Shown here: piece by piece, positions 11,305-26,300 of the stretch
Position numbering within the stretch: position 1 is the first letter of the stretch
Layout of the letters: every line of letters starts with the position of its first letter
Assembly: GCA_023846275.1 (NCBI GenBank)
Contig: CM043875.1
Coordinates: 8,423,458 to 8,487,457, forward strand
Reading direction: 5' to 3'
DNA length: 64,000 nucleotides
Source: Vanilla planifolia
Lineage: Eukaryota > Streptophyta > Magnoliopsida > Asparagales > Orchidaceae
Notes under the pieces: generated by a model
The model's database searches: none
Told to the model about the DNA's origin: nothing
The model's input: only the letters and a program-made list of their open reading frames with translations
Translations under genes and position numbers: made by a program

Positions 11305-14300
11305 CATATATACATATATATATACATATATACATATACATATACATATATACATATATACATATACATATACATATATACATATATATATATACATATA
11401 TACATATATACATATATATATATATATAATATCATATGTTATATTTTAGAAAATGAATGATACACTGATTGTTTGATGTGGTACATGAATTGTTTCAAAT
11501 ATATTTATTATGTGTATGAGTATGAACATATTATATTTTGTATTAGTAGTATAATACTTTAATTATATGTTAAGATTTGTGTATGTGTAGAATAATCACA
11601 TGTTTGTTGCAAGTAATGTGTAATAACATTGTTGAAATGATAAAAAATGCTATGTAATGATTTGTGAGCTATGTAGATTAAGTAATTAAAAATTTTTATT
11701 AGTTAATAAATCATATGAAACCTATATATAAGGGTTAAAAAGCACTCGGGTGGTAGACAAGCCACGTGAAATATGTAATAATAAAAAAATATTAAAAATA
11801 CTATGTGTATGATAAGATGAAATATAATAAATAAGATTTCTGTTATAATTAAGTATATTTTGATAGGATTGTAAGTTGTCTGTTTAGAAAAAAAAAGAAG
11901 TAACAAAATAGGATTAAAAGATTTACTTGATTAAAAGAAAATAATTTTTATATATGAGTCTATATTAAAAAAATGATAATTATGAGATTTTATATGTATA
12001 CTTATTTTTTTCATGATTATGGTATAAATTGTATGATATTGTTTAATTGTTATCAATAAAGATTTAGATTGCTTATTTTTTTCACTTTAATTATATGATA
12101 AAGACTTTGCATATGATATGACTCAAATATGATATTGTTTGTCATATAAGGATAGTCTTAGATTTAACTTATTAGACGTGTGATGGTGGTTTAGACCATT
12201 TGTTGACTTCCTATGTGATATTACTCAAATATAATATTGTTTGGCATGTAATGATAGTGTTAGATTTAACTTATTAGACTCATGATGGTCGTTTAACCTA
12301 TTTGTAGGCTTTGATATTTTAGTTGTACTAGGTTTGCAGTGTAGGAAAGAAAGACTAAGAATAAAATATTAAATTTTATCATTATATGTAAAAGTTTTGT
12401 ATAATAATGAAGAATTTTACTTGTGGTTTTGTATATTTTCATATTATAATTAGATAGATAAATAATAGATAATATAAGGATATTATAAGTAATAAATATA
12501 TATATATATATATATATATATTGAACAATGTATTTAATATATAAAAGATTCTATTCTTTTGAAATTTAAAATATGAAGAAATTAGATTTAAATGACTTGT
12601 GATTAAGAATTTAGGTCTTAAGTTTTGATGAGAGAATTAGAACATCACACAAGAGAACCAAAATTTACAAATTTAATGAAAACTATATGTGCACTGCTTT
12701 TGAATGTAGAGTTCCAAAGACCTTGATTAAAATGTTCTAAAAGAAGGTCGCCTCTTGGAGTACAATGCTAGGAAGTTTGAATTTGTTGTTGCACCATCAA
12801 AATCAAAAGCATTAGATTCAAATCTATCTTAGGCCATTCATGATGCTCAAATGTTTCTTTTAAAGTAAGAAGGGGCTCTAATCAAAATTGTGTTTATTAT
12901 CTTAGGAGGAAATGAAGTCTATTTAATAAGATTCATCTTGAAGTATATTGAGAGATCTTTAGTTGCCACCATGAGCACCTAATGGTTTGATCAAGCCTTG
13001 AAGGTGTTTGTTCCAGAAGATTTGTCACCTCTAGGCAATCCTTATGATGGTGCTATACTTATTTTAAGATTGATTGCAAATATTAAAGTTTTTGCCAGAT
13101 ATTCATCGATCTCAGTAACTTCTCTAATATTTTATTTTAGATGCTTTTGACGAGATAGGCATCACCCAACGTTTTTTCCTTCATTGTGTCGAATATCTAA
13201 CAAACTTCTCTGGAGATTCAACTAAATTAGAAGGTACCATCACGTTGCCTGTAACACTTGAAAACTCTTATGGGTTTGTGATGCATTTGATAAATTTTTT
13301 GGTTTTAGTTGCTTCCTCTTGTAACCTCATCCTCAATCAACCAATGATAAACAAATATGGGATGGTAGTTTTGATGCCATGCCTATGCATAAAATTCAAC
13401 TCTTCTACTGGTGTCATTTGAATTCAAGGGAATATTATGCAATCGAGGTAATGTTAACTTGGATACAATAAAAAGTGCCCTTGATCCTTCAACCTTAGCC
13501 ATCTAGACAAAGCTGTAATAAACTCTCTATTTTTTTATATCTTTTTCTTTTAATCCTTTTGATGATACAAAGATTTAAACATCTCATCTAATTTAAATGA
13601 ATATGAAGGGTGACCATCCTTAACCTTTTGATCGAGTATGTTGTCATCTTTGTTTGGAAATCATTTGATATGCGTAGAATAATTTGTTGTCACAACTTTT
13701 TCTCAATATTAGCTCTTATTTTTCAGCTCTGAGAAGCAATTTGCCATAAAGGTGAAACCTTTAAGTTCTTCGAGTTTAACTTTATTCATCTAGTTTATCA
13801 TAACAACTGCTTGCTAATGATGTCCTTGTCTAGTAACAAGAAGTGACACATGTCAATATATTATACAAATCTTCACACTAGTCCAAAGACCTCTTCCTTG
13901 TGTTGATGATCTTGTAGATTTAACTATTAGCTTCAAATATTTCATTTTTTTTGGAGTTTTTTTTATGACTATCATATAAAATGGTTGAAAAGGATGAAAA
14001 GAAGTTTCTTTCTGTTGCTAATTTTGAAAGATTTTGTTATACTTTCATGTTCTTTGGTGTGAAGAATGTAAGAGCCACATACCAGAGGATGATATATTTT
14101 GTGTTTTAGAGTCAAAGGGGTAGAAATTTGAAGATCTATATAGATGATCTCCTAGTCAAAAGAAAATCCTTCATTACTTATCTTTGTGATATTAAGGACA
14201 CTTCGAAATTTCATGAAATTCAAATGAGACTAAATGTTTTGAAGTGCATTTTTGATGTTTCATTTGACAAGCTTCTAAGTTTTATGGTTTTGAGAAAAGA

Positions 14301-17300
14301 ATCCCATCAAATTTGGATAAAGTAAAAGATTTGATCAATATCCAATCTTTGAAGGTGCATTGAGATTTTCAATGTCTAGTTGGTCAAATTTTAGGTCTTA
14401 ATAGATTTATCTCTAAATCAAGAGACAAAGGTCAACATTTTTTCAAGCTGTTATGAAGCAAATCTAGAATCCAATGGATTGAAGATTTTGAAAAAGCATT
14501 CTAGAATTAAAAGCTTATCTAACTCAATCTCCAATTCTAAGTAGTCAGTTCCTGGAGAGCCGTTATTCTTTTACCTTAGACATCTAATTCTATGGTTGGT
14601 TTTGTTCTAATTCAACAAGATGCTGGTATCCAATGTTCAATCTACTACTTTTCTTATACTTTGAAAGATGTAGAACTCAGATATTCTTCTCTTGAGATGC
14701 TAGTTTTAGTATTAGTTATGTCAGGCCATTTACCATCTGAAAATTTCTAAACTTATATTATTAATGTGTTAATTAAAACACATACTTCAATTCTATGGAA
14801 GTCTCAAATTGACTTAAAAATTGGGTATTGAGTTCATTTAGTTTAAAATCAACTTCATTTTCTATTTATCTTTAAAATCTCAATTATTAGCTAACTTTTT
14901 TATGGTAGGGAACTCTTTCGAGATCAAGCTTGCTTCACTTATGAACACTTGGAAATTGTTTGTCAATGTTATATTTGGGGTAGAATATTTTGGGTAGAAT
15001 ATTTTGGGTTTGGATTTGTCCTCAACCTAGAGCGAATTAAACTAAAAAGATCTACTTGAATTGCATTTCTTACCACTAATAATCAAGCTCTATGAAACTT
15101 TGATTGCAAAATCAAGAAGTAGATTTAAAGATTTTTCTCTTATCAAGAGGCCAAGCATAAAATTGCAAGACCTTTTAGTGCATTAACTAAAGAGACTTTC
15201 TTACGAGATGGATACCCTTGAAACATATCTTAAGGGGTTCTTCTCTCCCAAAAGTTCAATGCCAAGAGAGTTAAGTGTTTAACCCAAAGATATATTGTGG
15301 TAGAAGGGTACTATACAAAAAACCTAACATTGAGCCTTTGCTTAAATGCATTCATCCATAAAAAGTCAAAGACATCATTAAGTTGATGCATTTAAGGGAG
15401 TGTGATTATCATGTGTCAAGCCATAGTTTGGCTATGAAGGCTATGCATTGAAGATTTTTCAAACCAACCATGCAGAAAGTCATTACTCAATTTGTAAGAA
15501 GATGCATAAGTTGTTAGGTTCATTCTCTTCTTTCACAACAATCAATTGGCAAAATAGAAGCAATAATAGTATCTTGGCACTTCTTAGATTGGGCATGAAC
15601 TTCCTTGGTCTATTCTTGATTGCTAGAGATAGAAAGAAGTATCCTCTTATGATTGTATAGTAACATATAGTAAATTTAGTTGAAATGGGAAAATACGTAG
15701 GCTAATAGACAGTGCCTTGAGAGAAACATATAAAAACCTGAGACTGGTGATACATTATTATTAGCATATGTTACATTTGATTCACTCTTATATATATGAT
15801 TCTACTAGAACTTATTATTACCCAAGACTAGCATACATTACATTATTATTACTACAAAATACATTATTTAGTTCATCCTTGTATATATGCTTCTATTGAA
15901 ACCTTAAAATCGAGACTTGTGCACGATATGCTATAGTTAATATACAGTATGTATAGTTTATTTTGTAAATAATGTATGGTATATCTATGACTGACATATA
16001 GTATTTACGAAAGTATAAATCCCATAATGGTTAGCAAAATTAAAAAATTAGATTTTATTTCTACTGCTTTGGTTACCTTAAGTTACTTTGTAAATGTCTT
16101 ATGTTTATAGATATCAAATTTACACTCTTGATAAAAACACTTTCAAGCTTCAATTGTCTAATAAGTGCTCCAATAATCTATTTCACATACCTATGTGGAA
16201 ACATTTTTTGAAGCTATATGCATCTTTCGAGTAGGCTTCATTCTCTCTTATATAAGTTTAAATTGTAAAAGTGTTGATATACTTCTTGCTATTGTTTTTG
16301 TTGGAGTTTCTTTGTATTGTGGCTTGAGTCATTGGTTTTGAGTGGTTCTTAAGGCTATCATTGGATACTTTTGGATTAACATGTAAGGGTATTCACTTAC
16401 CTATATATTGGCAAAAGACAGTTGTGTTAGTAGGCCTAATTTTCTTTATTGGGAGTGAAGGTATGCTCATTTTTAAGTTGAATCATCTAAATGTCTTTGT
16501 ATACTTATTACATTTCTTAGAAAACTCTTTTCAAAACTAATTGAGAGTTTTCAAAAAAATATTTCAAGTGCAACAACATTAAGTTTTTGATTAATGAAAC
16601 ATTTGAAGTGTGCAATATCTTTGAAAAAAACATAATTCACTCCCCTTCTTGTATGATAGTTATTTTTATAAGTTATACTTGGTTACTATAACATTTGCAA
16701 GATACACAACGTCAGAAGCATATTACGTGCTAGGATCATGTTGTGATTATATCAATAACCTTAAGGCCATGCCACATGGATAAAGGATAAAGGTGAACTG
16801 TGTATGCCATGGATTGTAAAGTATGATTACTTGGTATAAGACTGACTTTATGCGCATCAATATGGAGGATTTGTTCTTGTGTGTTCTCACTGATGAAAGT
16901 TTAGTGCAAAGTGTCATGTAGATTTCATAATGATCACTTAGCTTTTGTATTTGTTATTAGGATTATCTACAAAATGGGACCTCTTGGAGATACAAGGAGG
17001 CAACTATCCGTGTGAAATTATTGGTTCTACTTGCAAGCCTAACTAGTGGAATTTTCCAAGATGCACTTCTAGCATGAATTTTCTTTTATTTATAGGTTAT
17101 TATGTGATAAATCATGGTCTTATCATTTTATTAAGTTTTCTTTGCTTCAACTTTTGTGGTTTTTTAATGGTGATTCCACTTTTCTTTTGCATGAACTTCA
17201 ATCTTGCTAGATATTATAGAGTGCTTGTCAAGGAAGGTTGAGCCAAAGAGGTAGTGCTTGAGTATATTTTTAATATCTGCTATTTTGAATTGAAATTCAG

Positions 17301-20300
17301 TGAATTGAGAAATGGCTGCTCCTTTATGAAATAAATTAACTTACCTGAGGTTTGACCGTTGACCTCTTTATTTTTTCTTACCATGGTCAGTTTTGCCTTG
17401 TGTGTAGTTAACCTGTTCTGTTTCTGTTATGTCTCCCCATGCAGACCTTGTTTTTTGTATTCATACTTGTTTACAGCTAGTTGGATTTCTCCCTAGCTCT
17501 ATTTTGTGTTGCATTTCAGTCTATAAAGCAGTGACATGAAATGGACTTTCTAAATCACATATAACCGTCTTGAAAGTGAGAAATCAATGCATTCATGGTC
17601 TGATACCTTATTTGAGCAGGCTGCTGAGTGCAATTAAATATTAACGGTAGTTATAAAGTCTCACTTTCCTTTTTTTTCCTTTTATCTTTATCATCTATAA
17701 GACGATAAGGATGCAAACTAAGATGGAATGTAGCCTATACTTCACTAAGATCCATACATGTATTGCTCAACGGGGTGCAAATGAGGCTGATGTTTCTTAA
17801 ATTTGGAGTTTATAACTTGTTATGATACATAGAATAACGATGAAGTGCTTACCCTAAGAAAAAACAGACATATTTAGCACATTCTAAACTCTTACTCTTT
17901 TTTTTTTTCTTGCTCCAGTTTGTTAGGTGGTTGCCAGCTCAGTATGTTTCTAGGGATTTAGGAAAAAGCACAAATTCTTATGGTCATGCCCATCAAAAGC
18001 AAATACTTGTTATCATTTTTTTTCAATCAATTTTCTGAGCATTTTAAGTTTAATGCCTTCTCTTTGTTATTGCAGTTACTACGGGAGCTTTCACATGACA
18101 ATGTTGTTAAACTAGTGAATGTACACATCAACCATGCGGACATGTCATTGTATTTGGCATTTGACTATGCTGAACATGACCTATATGTATGTTTTGCATT
18201 ACGTTCTATAGTATTCAATTGAAGAGATTGATATTTTTTTATTGTAAAGGAGCTCTTATTTTTGTTCATTATGTGCTATTTTCTTTTGAGAATAAGACAG
18301 ACACATATTTCATTTATTGCTTAATTGGAAACCTATGCAAGGAGAAGAGGGGCATTCTTCTGGTTCTATAATTCATTCCAGGCTTCTTAATTGGAAACCT
18401 GCACAATTTATTTCTCTGTACGAAGCTAACACTGTAAAGAGCTTGGTATAATTGGCAAATATTAGCACACCTTTTACTTTTTGAGCCAACTCTTTCTCAT
18501 TTATATAGTTTCTTGCTCTACTTAGATATTGAGAGCTGAAGTCCATCCCTTTTCTTTCTTTATAAGCTTATTATTTTAGTTAAATTTTGATAATTTTGAA
18601 GACAATTTTTTTTGTGAATGGTTTTATATTGGACTCATAATTGGTCGGTAATGAATGTTTTATAGCCTTAAGACTCTTCTTTCTACAACATAGTTACATG
18701 ATATTTTTTTACGATGTACATGTTGACAGTTTGCTTAACTTTGCACTATTCATTGCAGGAAATCATAAGACATCATCGAGAGAAGCTCAACCATTCTATT
18801 AATCAGTATACAGTCAAGTCATTGCTCTGGCAGCTACTTAATGGGCTCAACTATCTTCATAGGTGTGGTTCATGTCATATCTGTATTTATATTATGGTAT
18901 AAGGTTTATATTCTATGTTAGTTTTATGGGAGGCTGCATTTTTGGTTGCAAAAAATCTTACAAATCTCTGATGCAGTAATTGGGTTATTCACCGAGATCT
19001 CAAGCCTTCGAATATCTTGGTTGGTTCTTGCTATTTATCTTGTTGTTCTACTAATATTTCTTTCTCTCATTATGGCTGACTAAATTCTAATTGCTTAAAT
19101 TTAAATTAGGTTATGGGTGATGGGGATGAACAAGGAGTTGTAAAGATAGGAGATTTTGGCCTTGCAAGGATTTATCAAGCTCCTTTGAAGCCTCTATCTG
19201 ATAATGGGGTAAACTGTCTGAGTTCTGTTGCCATTAAAAGAAATACCTATTGAAGCAAAATTTTAAAATTCCTATTGAAGAATGTATTAAGTTATATAAT
19301 GATATTTTACTTGATTTTGAAGAACGAACATTCTTTCTATTTTATCCATTTAAATATTTCCTGTTTATGTGCCTTTTTGTAACTCCTATAATAGGTACAC
19401 TTCAGCTCTCGCATTTTACTCCTATTGATATCTTTTATCGGTAATGAAGCTTGAAGTTTAGTTTTGTGAAGTTCTTCACTTCCTATGTCCACTTTCTGCT
19501 TGTTTAGGAAGAGTTGTAATGGGAAGTAATCTTGCAGGTGAGCAAGCTGTGCTCTGGTCGCTTTTTAATCTGTCTTCCCTTTGCCATCCAACGGGAGGTC
19601 AAGGGTCAAAAGCCCTATCATCTTATTTTGAGTGTGCTTTTGGGGCTATCCATCATTAATTCTACAAGGAATTATTTGATGGTTTTTCTCAAGCATGGTT
19701 CCTAAGTGTTTTGCTGATCATGTAGTTTGGGTTTTTGCCCTTGCTACTCTAAGAACAGTTTGGTAATGGTCATATTGAGTGCACATTATTAGGCCTGCAA
19801 CCGTGACAATAAGTGAAACATGTGAGAGAGACAAGCTTCAATGCAACTTATATGACACCATATTTTAGCATTTATCAGCTTGTATAAAGCAACCTCTATA
19901 TATGCAAGAAATGTTTTAAGGAGTAAAATTTTTTATGGGCAGCAAAAAATTTTTCCTTCCTCAAATTTATTATGACTCCTGCTATTTCCATGATATCTTC
20001 TACTTTTTGTTTGAATCCACCTTTCTCTCAAGCAATGGTAAGATATTTTTAACCAGGTTTTTAAGCTGATTCTCTTGGCTGAAATTAGGTAAACATGCAG
20101 GTTGGCTAATGTGACATACAACAAACTTGTTAGGATCTAGTTAGCTAATGTAGTTGAGGATGTACTATTAGGAATTGTACTACTTACTACCCATAATTTG
20201 TTAGTGTTTTCTTATAATTTTTTATCATATAGCTTACATTTTCATTATAAAGTCCTTTAGAAATATAAGCCTATATATATATATAGAAATAATGCCATAG

Positions 20301-23300
20301 ATTAGTTGTCACCTTTAGTTTACTTTTTGTATCATCTGATACTGAAAGAGTGCGATGTGATTGTCAGATGATATCCTAGAAAGGGGAATCATCAGATAAG
20401 AAATAATTCTTAAAAGGTTTTTAGGTAGAAGAATGTAGAGATGAATAAGTCCCACATTGACTATAGGAGAACAGATCGTGAATTATATAAGTCAAGTGAT
20501 GAATCATGAATTGGTGATGTCAAATTTATTGGATTTTTTATGAGTGATGAATTAGCCTATTTTTTCTATTAATAACCTAAATTGGTGAAATATGTTAAAA
20601 ATATAAACTCGACTATTAAAGACATGATTTTTAAGAAAATGAACCATGCAAAAGAATGTGTAAATAATTTAAGATATGTAGTTGACAAAAAATTGATATG
20701 CTACTTTGGAAAATATTTTGATGTATCAAACATATAAAAAAATTAAATATTATATTATAAAATGGTTGATTTTAAATTATTTAATTATTATTAAAATAAT
20801 ATATTTTTAATGAAGACTATCTAATATATTCAAGGATATTTCTTGTTTTAACTATGAATATATTATTTTAAATTTGTTTTTAGATATATATGAATATATG
20901 GTTTATTCATCCTTGTAATATATGAGAATCAAACATCAATAAAGTTCTTCAATTTTCTTTTTTCTTTATTTGTTTTTGTGAGTAGATCGTCCAACAATGC
21001 TTCCAATAAGATGAGGCTACGCTATGGATGACTTCCATTGACCCTTAAATCCTTTATATTGTTAAGATGCTAGCAGTGTAAACAAAATATATGTGAAAAG
21101 CCCCATAAACAAATAGGACAGCATAATAGTTGGCATGTCTAAACGTTGGAGTTGTTGGAATGATTTAGTAATGTCAATATAAGTTGCATAGAAAGATGAA
21201 GGTGGTCAGATTCTTAGATTTGTAGAGTTGTAGTGTTTAAAAGTTCTTACACCTCCTACGATTTTCTAGTTTCAGATTATCCATCTTTATAAGAAAGTCT
21301 TTGAAACTTCTTCCCACTGCACACCTATTCATCTTATCTATAATTTCATGCAGCTGATTATGCAAGTCTTCCTTGCTGATAGGTTGTTGTGACAATTTGG
21401 TATCGAGCACCTGAGCTGCTTCTTGGAGGAAAGCACTACACGAGTGCTGTAGGTAGGATGCTAAATAATATGAATCATTTTCTCTCTTTTTTTGTTAACG
21501 AGTTAGAGTCTCTTTCATTGTGGTAAACTTGTTATACACATTGGGTGCAGATATATGGGCAGTGGGATGCATTTTTGCTGAACTACTGACTCTTAAACCG
21601 TTGTTTCAAGGGGTGGAAGTTAAAGGGACCTCTAACCCTTTTCAGGTACAAGTGACATCTTCTAGTGTGATTGTCTTCCTTTTTTGAATGTTTATTCTAA
21701 CAAACTCTGTAGAACTCTTCAATGCATACATTGATAGCTTTTTTGGAACTAGATCACTGAAGTATTGATATTGTTATCCGACCCCATTACTTGATCTGAT
21801 ATCTGCTGCTCGTGTTGTCAGTTTGATCAGCTGGACAAGATTTTCAAGGTATTAGGTACGGATCAAGTGTTTCTTTGGTAGGATTCTGTTTATGTACATA
21901 TTTACATCTATTTTGTTAAAGCTATTCCTTACAGGGCATCCTACCCCTGATAAGTGGCCAACGCTAGTACATCTCCCACATTGGCAAAATGATCAGCAAC
22001 ATATTCAAGGGCTTAAGTAGTAAGTGTGCATTTAGTCATAGCAAGACTAATAATAAAGCCAAGTTTTAAGGATTTTATTTTTTGTAATTATTATCTGCAG
22101 TGACAATCCCTGTCTCCATAACTATGTTCATCTGCCTCCTAAAAGCCCTGCATATGATCTACTTTCAAAGATGCTTGAGTATGCATCTCCTTTAATTCAT
22201 TGACTACTGTAGTAACAAGTTCTTGTTCACATCTAATTTGTTCTTTTTATATGCTTACGAATACTCTGTTTACTAGTAAATAAATATTAGTGAAAGTCAA
22301 TGATATTAGAAATTTTTGTTTTTGTAGATGGTTTTTACTTGGAAGCCATCTTATAGAAGTTTTAGTGGAGCGATATTACACATCAAACAAAATATGAATT
22401 ACTTTTTCCACTCTGTTTCTTCAAATTTTAAATGAATGTAATCATCTTTTCGTAAAAGTTTTTTTGTTGATTATGCCCTGTGTGCCTTGTTGTACCCTAA
22501 ATTGTCTAAAACTTTGAATTTACTTTACATAGTATTTAGTTCCGTTATCTATTTTCCTCTGTTTTGTATCAATGGTCCTTAAATTAATTCTGAAGTAATA
22601 TACATAGTAGTTTGGCGATGGATATAGGCTGGTTGTGAAAGTTAAGTTCGGGTGGTTCAGAACCAAAAAAGCTGGGGAGGTAGACAGAAATTTATTTTGC
22701 AAAAGAGTTTTATGTTGTGTTAATCTAGAGCCCTGAAAGACAGATTCATGAATGCAACTTCAATCTATCAAAAACCATAGGGCAAATCCACGAATGTCAT
22801 CATCTTTAATTTAAGAAACAAGTAGAACGTCATTTCATTTTAAATAATATTTCTGAAATGCTGTTTCATTCGAATTTTTTTGTCTCCCCAGGAGTAACCG
22901 ATAGTCTGCTTTCATTTTGATCATGGTTATGTGTTCATTCCATATAGAAATTCTTGCATTTTAGATGCACAAAACATTGTTTGAAGTGTAATGCACATCA
23001 TACAAGTCCTTATATGTATGTTTGCATACGAGTTAATCTTGAAATAGATTTTTTTTAATTATGTTTTGTTTGACTTGGACTTTTTTCTCTTAATTTGAAC
23101 CACTTGGCTCGTAACAAGTTGAATTTGAGCCACCTTGAATTACTATGTTTTACTCAAATTCAAAGGAATAAAATTCCATTAACATAAAATGCAAAGTTAA
23201 CCTCATTATCACAAGGAGCAATCAAAAATCAACAATCACTTTTTAGTAAACAGGATTTTAGAGCAATCTAGAAGCTATTCAAAGCCAACAAATATTTTCT

Positions 23301-26300
23301 TGATTACTTCTAAAGGCAATAAGTGCTAAAGGAATAAAACAACATGGCCAACTTGTTTCATTACTTACATAGAGCTTGACAAGGTAGATGATGGCATTGA
23401 AAAGTTAGATGATGGCGAATGAAAGCTTTCTTCTTCAACAGATCTCTTTGCTTTTATGCGCTTTTTATATTATCTTTAATTTACTTATGAAATTTTCTTA
23501 TATTCTATGTTAACTCTTGTGCAAATCGGATGTGCATGCATGAATGGGTAATGAGATGAGGTCAATTGGGCTATAAGGTTTGTATTTGTTATAGTTTTCA
23601 AAATGACTCATTCTTATAATTTATTAACTAAACTATTATATGCATGTTCTGCTTATGGTAAGAGTAAACTCCTACTTTTCATGTTTTCTCTTACTAAACA
23701 TCATAATAAATTTTCTAAGCTTCAACTACCACCTCAATTTAATCATCAGTATAGGGGTGATAAGCAAATGAGAATTTTAGCTTCATCCCAATAAGATATC
23801 AAAGAGTTTTTATATTAGGGGTGGTAAGCGAATGAGAATTTTAGCTTCATCCCAATAAGATATCAAAGAGTTTTCCAAAAGTACAAAAAGAAATAAATAT
23901 CTCTATCTATGACTATGGTTTTGTATAATCCCTGAATTTTAATAATTTCATCAAAGAATAGCCGAGTTATGTGTGAATTATTGAAGGTTTTAAATCACTT
24001 AATGAATCTCAATATTTTTGTAAATCAATCTACTACCACAAAATGGAGTCATATCTTTGAAGAGTTTTAGGTAGTCCAAAGATAAAATCCTTTCTAAAGT
24101 CCTCCCATGGTCGTGATGTATTAGCAATCGAATATAAAGCCTTGTGGTTTGGGCACATGGCTTGGCAACAACATAAGTCCTATATCCAACAACGATTTGA
24201 GCAACATGTTATTTTAGTCATAACTAATAAATTTTATCTTCAATGTTCATAATTTTTGTCTTGTTTGAAATGTCCTGTTAGACCTTCAACATGTATTTCT
24301 CATATTAAGAAATCTCTAAGTGATTTTTGAGTTATGCATTGTTGTTTGTCACTAATAAGGTAACCCTCTTTGTTGGTATAGTCATACATTGCTTTAGTTG
24401 GATAGGCAATTAATTATTTATAAATAGGTTCAAAATTAGTACAATCAGGGTATAAGTTAGGTAAAGTTTCAAAGTTAGTGATTGAGATAGACAATGTGGT
24501 GAGTAGGTTCACTCGTTTACTAAAGGCATCAACAACTTTGTTCTTTATAGTAAGCTTGTATTTTAAGATGAAGTGTAACTTTGAAGAAACTCTTATAGTT
24601 TTAACTTCTTTTGTGAATTTAAATATCTTAAAATCTTATGGTCAAAATATAGTACAAACTCCTAAGATAAGAGATAATATCTCAAATGCCTGAGAGTCTG
24701 GATAATTGGGTAAAATTCTTTGTCATAGGCAAAGTATTTCCTATAAGATTGATTCAATTTTTTACTACAATATGTAGTTGGTCGTCCTTTGTAACTAAGA
24801 ACTCCTCTTATTCATACACCTAAGACATCACAGGATACTTCTAAAATAGTGGAAAAGTTTGGAAATCGAAGTATAAGTGTTTTTGGTCATAGTCTCCTTA
24901 ACTTTTTCAAATGATTTTTTAATAGCAGGGATCTATTTAAAATTTTCTTTTCTAATATGGTTAGTTATGGAGACAATGATGATACTAAAACCCTTACTAA
25001 TTCTTATATGAAAAATTATTGAATCATGAAAACTCTGACATCATGGATGTCTGAGGTACTAGTCATTCAACTATTGCTTTAGTTTTGTCAGAGTTAGCTG
25101 AAACTATGTCCTTTGTGACTATAAAGCCTAGAAAATTTACATGTTTAGTAACAAATATTCATTTTTTGAGTTTGGTGTAGAGATAATTTTTCTTGAATAT
25201 AAAATAAATATTCTTCTGATGTTTTAAATGATATTCAAGTGTATAACTAAAAATTAAGATATCATAAAAATATATTACTATAAATTTTTCTAAACACTAT
25301 CAAAATATTTGAGTAATTATCCTCATTAATGTACTTGGGTTATTAGATAGGTTAAAAGATATGACTAACTATTCATATTGCATATTCTTAGTTTTAAAAG
25401 TAGTTTTCACTCCTCCTTTGATCAAATCTTAACTTAGTGATAACTAATCATTAATTCAATTTTTGAAAAAAGTTTAGCTCTATTTATTTGATAAAAAATG
25501 AGATTAAAGATGCTTTAAGGGAGAAACTAATAATGATAGAAAGTCCATAACCATCATCGAAAATAGAGCAACTAGGCCTATCATTAGAGGAACCTTTTAG
25601 CTTTCTTAAGTGAGTTTTTGTTGCAGCATCTGGAGAGAAGACTCCATTGTTCGCAAAGGATTTCTTAGTGGAGACTGAAGTTGTTGTAGACATTGATCGT
25701 GGACTCTCCTTGATTGGCTGCATGAAGTAGTCTATGGATCCTTGTGGCTGTGGTGGAATCTTGACTTTCATTGAACATGACAATCACTTGTAGGCTTATT
25801 CGATGCTAGTTCAATAGGACTATACCAAATGATAAGTTGGGATAGGGTTGAAAAACTAGCACGCACTGTGAAAGTGGAAGTTGAGAATGAGATCCTTAAC
25901 AAGAACGAATCAATACTCATGAGCCCTTGTATTAGGCACTGGCCATAATGCTGTGCATCTAGACAAACTAAAATATCAACATTTCATCCAAGGAAAAGAT
26001 CAGTTTTGTTAGACAACATATGAAGGTTACCTTTGCTTCATAAACTATGAAGAACATCCTTGTTAGTTTTTTGAAGTAGTGAGCATTGGGATGGGTCACA
26101 CTCCTGTTGATGAAGGGGCTATCCTGATAGGCATTATTCTTCCTACAGGGATGACAAATTGGTGGATGAAAACATGGTGACTATGATAAATGTACAAAAT
26201 CTTAAGAGAAAAAAGGTTGAAACAATAGAACACACCCAAAGCAGAAATAAGTAAGGGTGTTGATTATGCATGATTCGCTAGAAGTATATGGTCCCTTCTT

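Larger units (their letters stand above)
6508..18075 (+). other. CDKE1 intron 1 (11.6 kb)
   Basis: This intron separates the exon that ends in the SPTAIRE helix (GT at 6508) from exon 2 (AG at 18075). It holds a tandem duplication, an LTR-retrotransposon PBS relic, TA-rich microsatellites and a decayed Ty3/gypsy pol region, listed separately. The rest is AT-rich DNA without recognisable content. No alternative CDKE1 exon was found inside it. Confidence 0.85.

Noticed and set aside
11200..11460. Five overlapping open frames rich in Tyr, Ile and His on both strands
   Set aside because: They are translations of the TA/CATATA repeat, open in every frame because the repeat contains no stops.
25484..25783. 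99-codon minus-strand frame ([14 protein letters not shown]...)
   Set aside because: No recognised family, AT-rich intron next to a decayed gypsy element; could be part of a repeat but I cannot support a gene.
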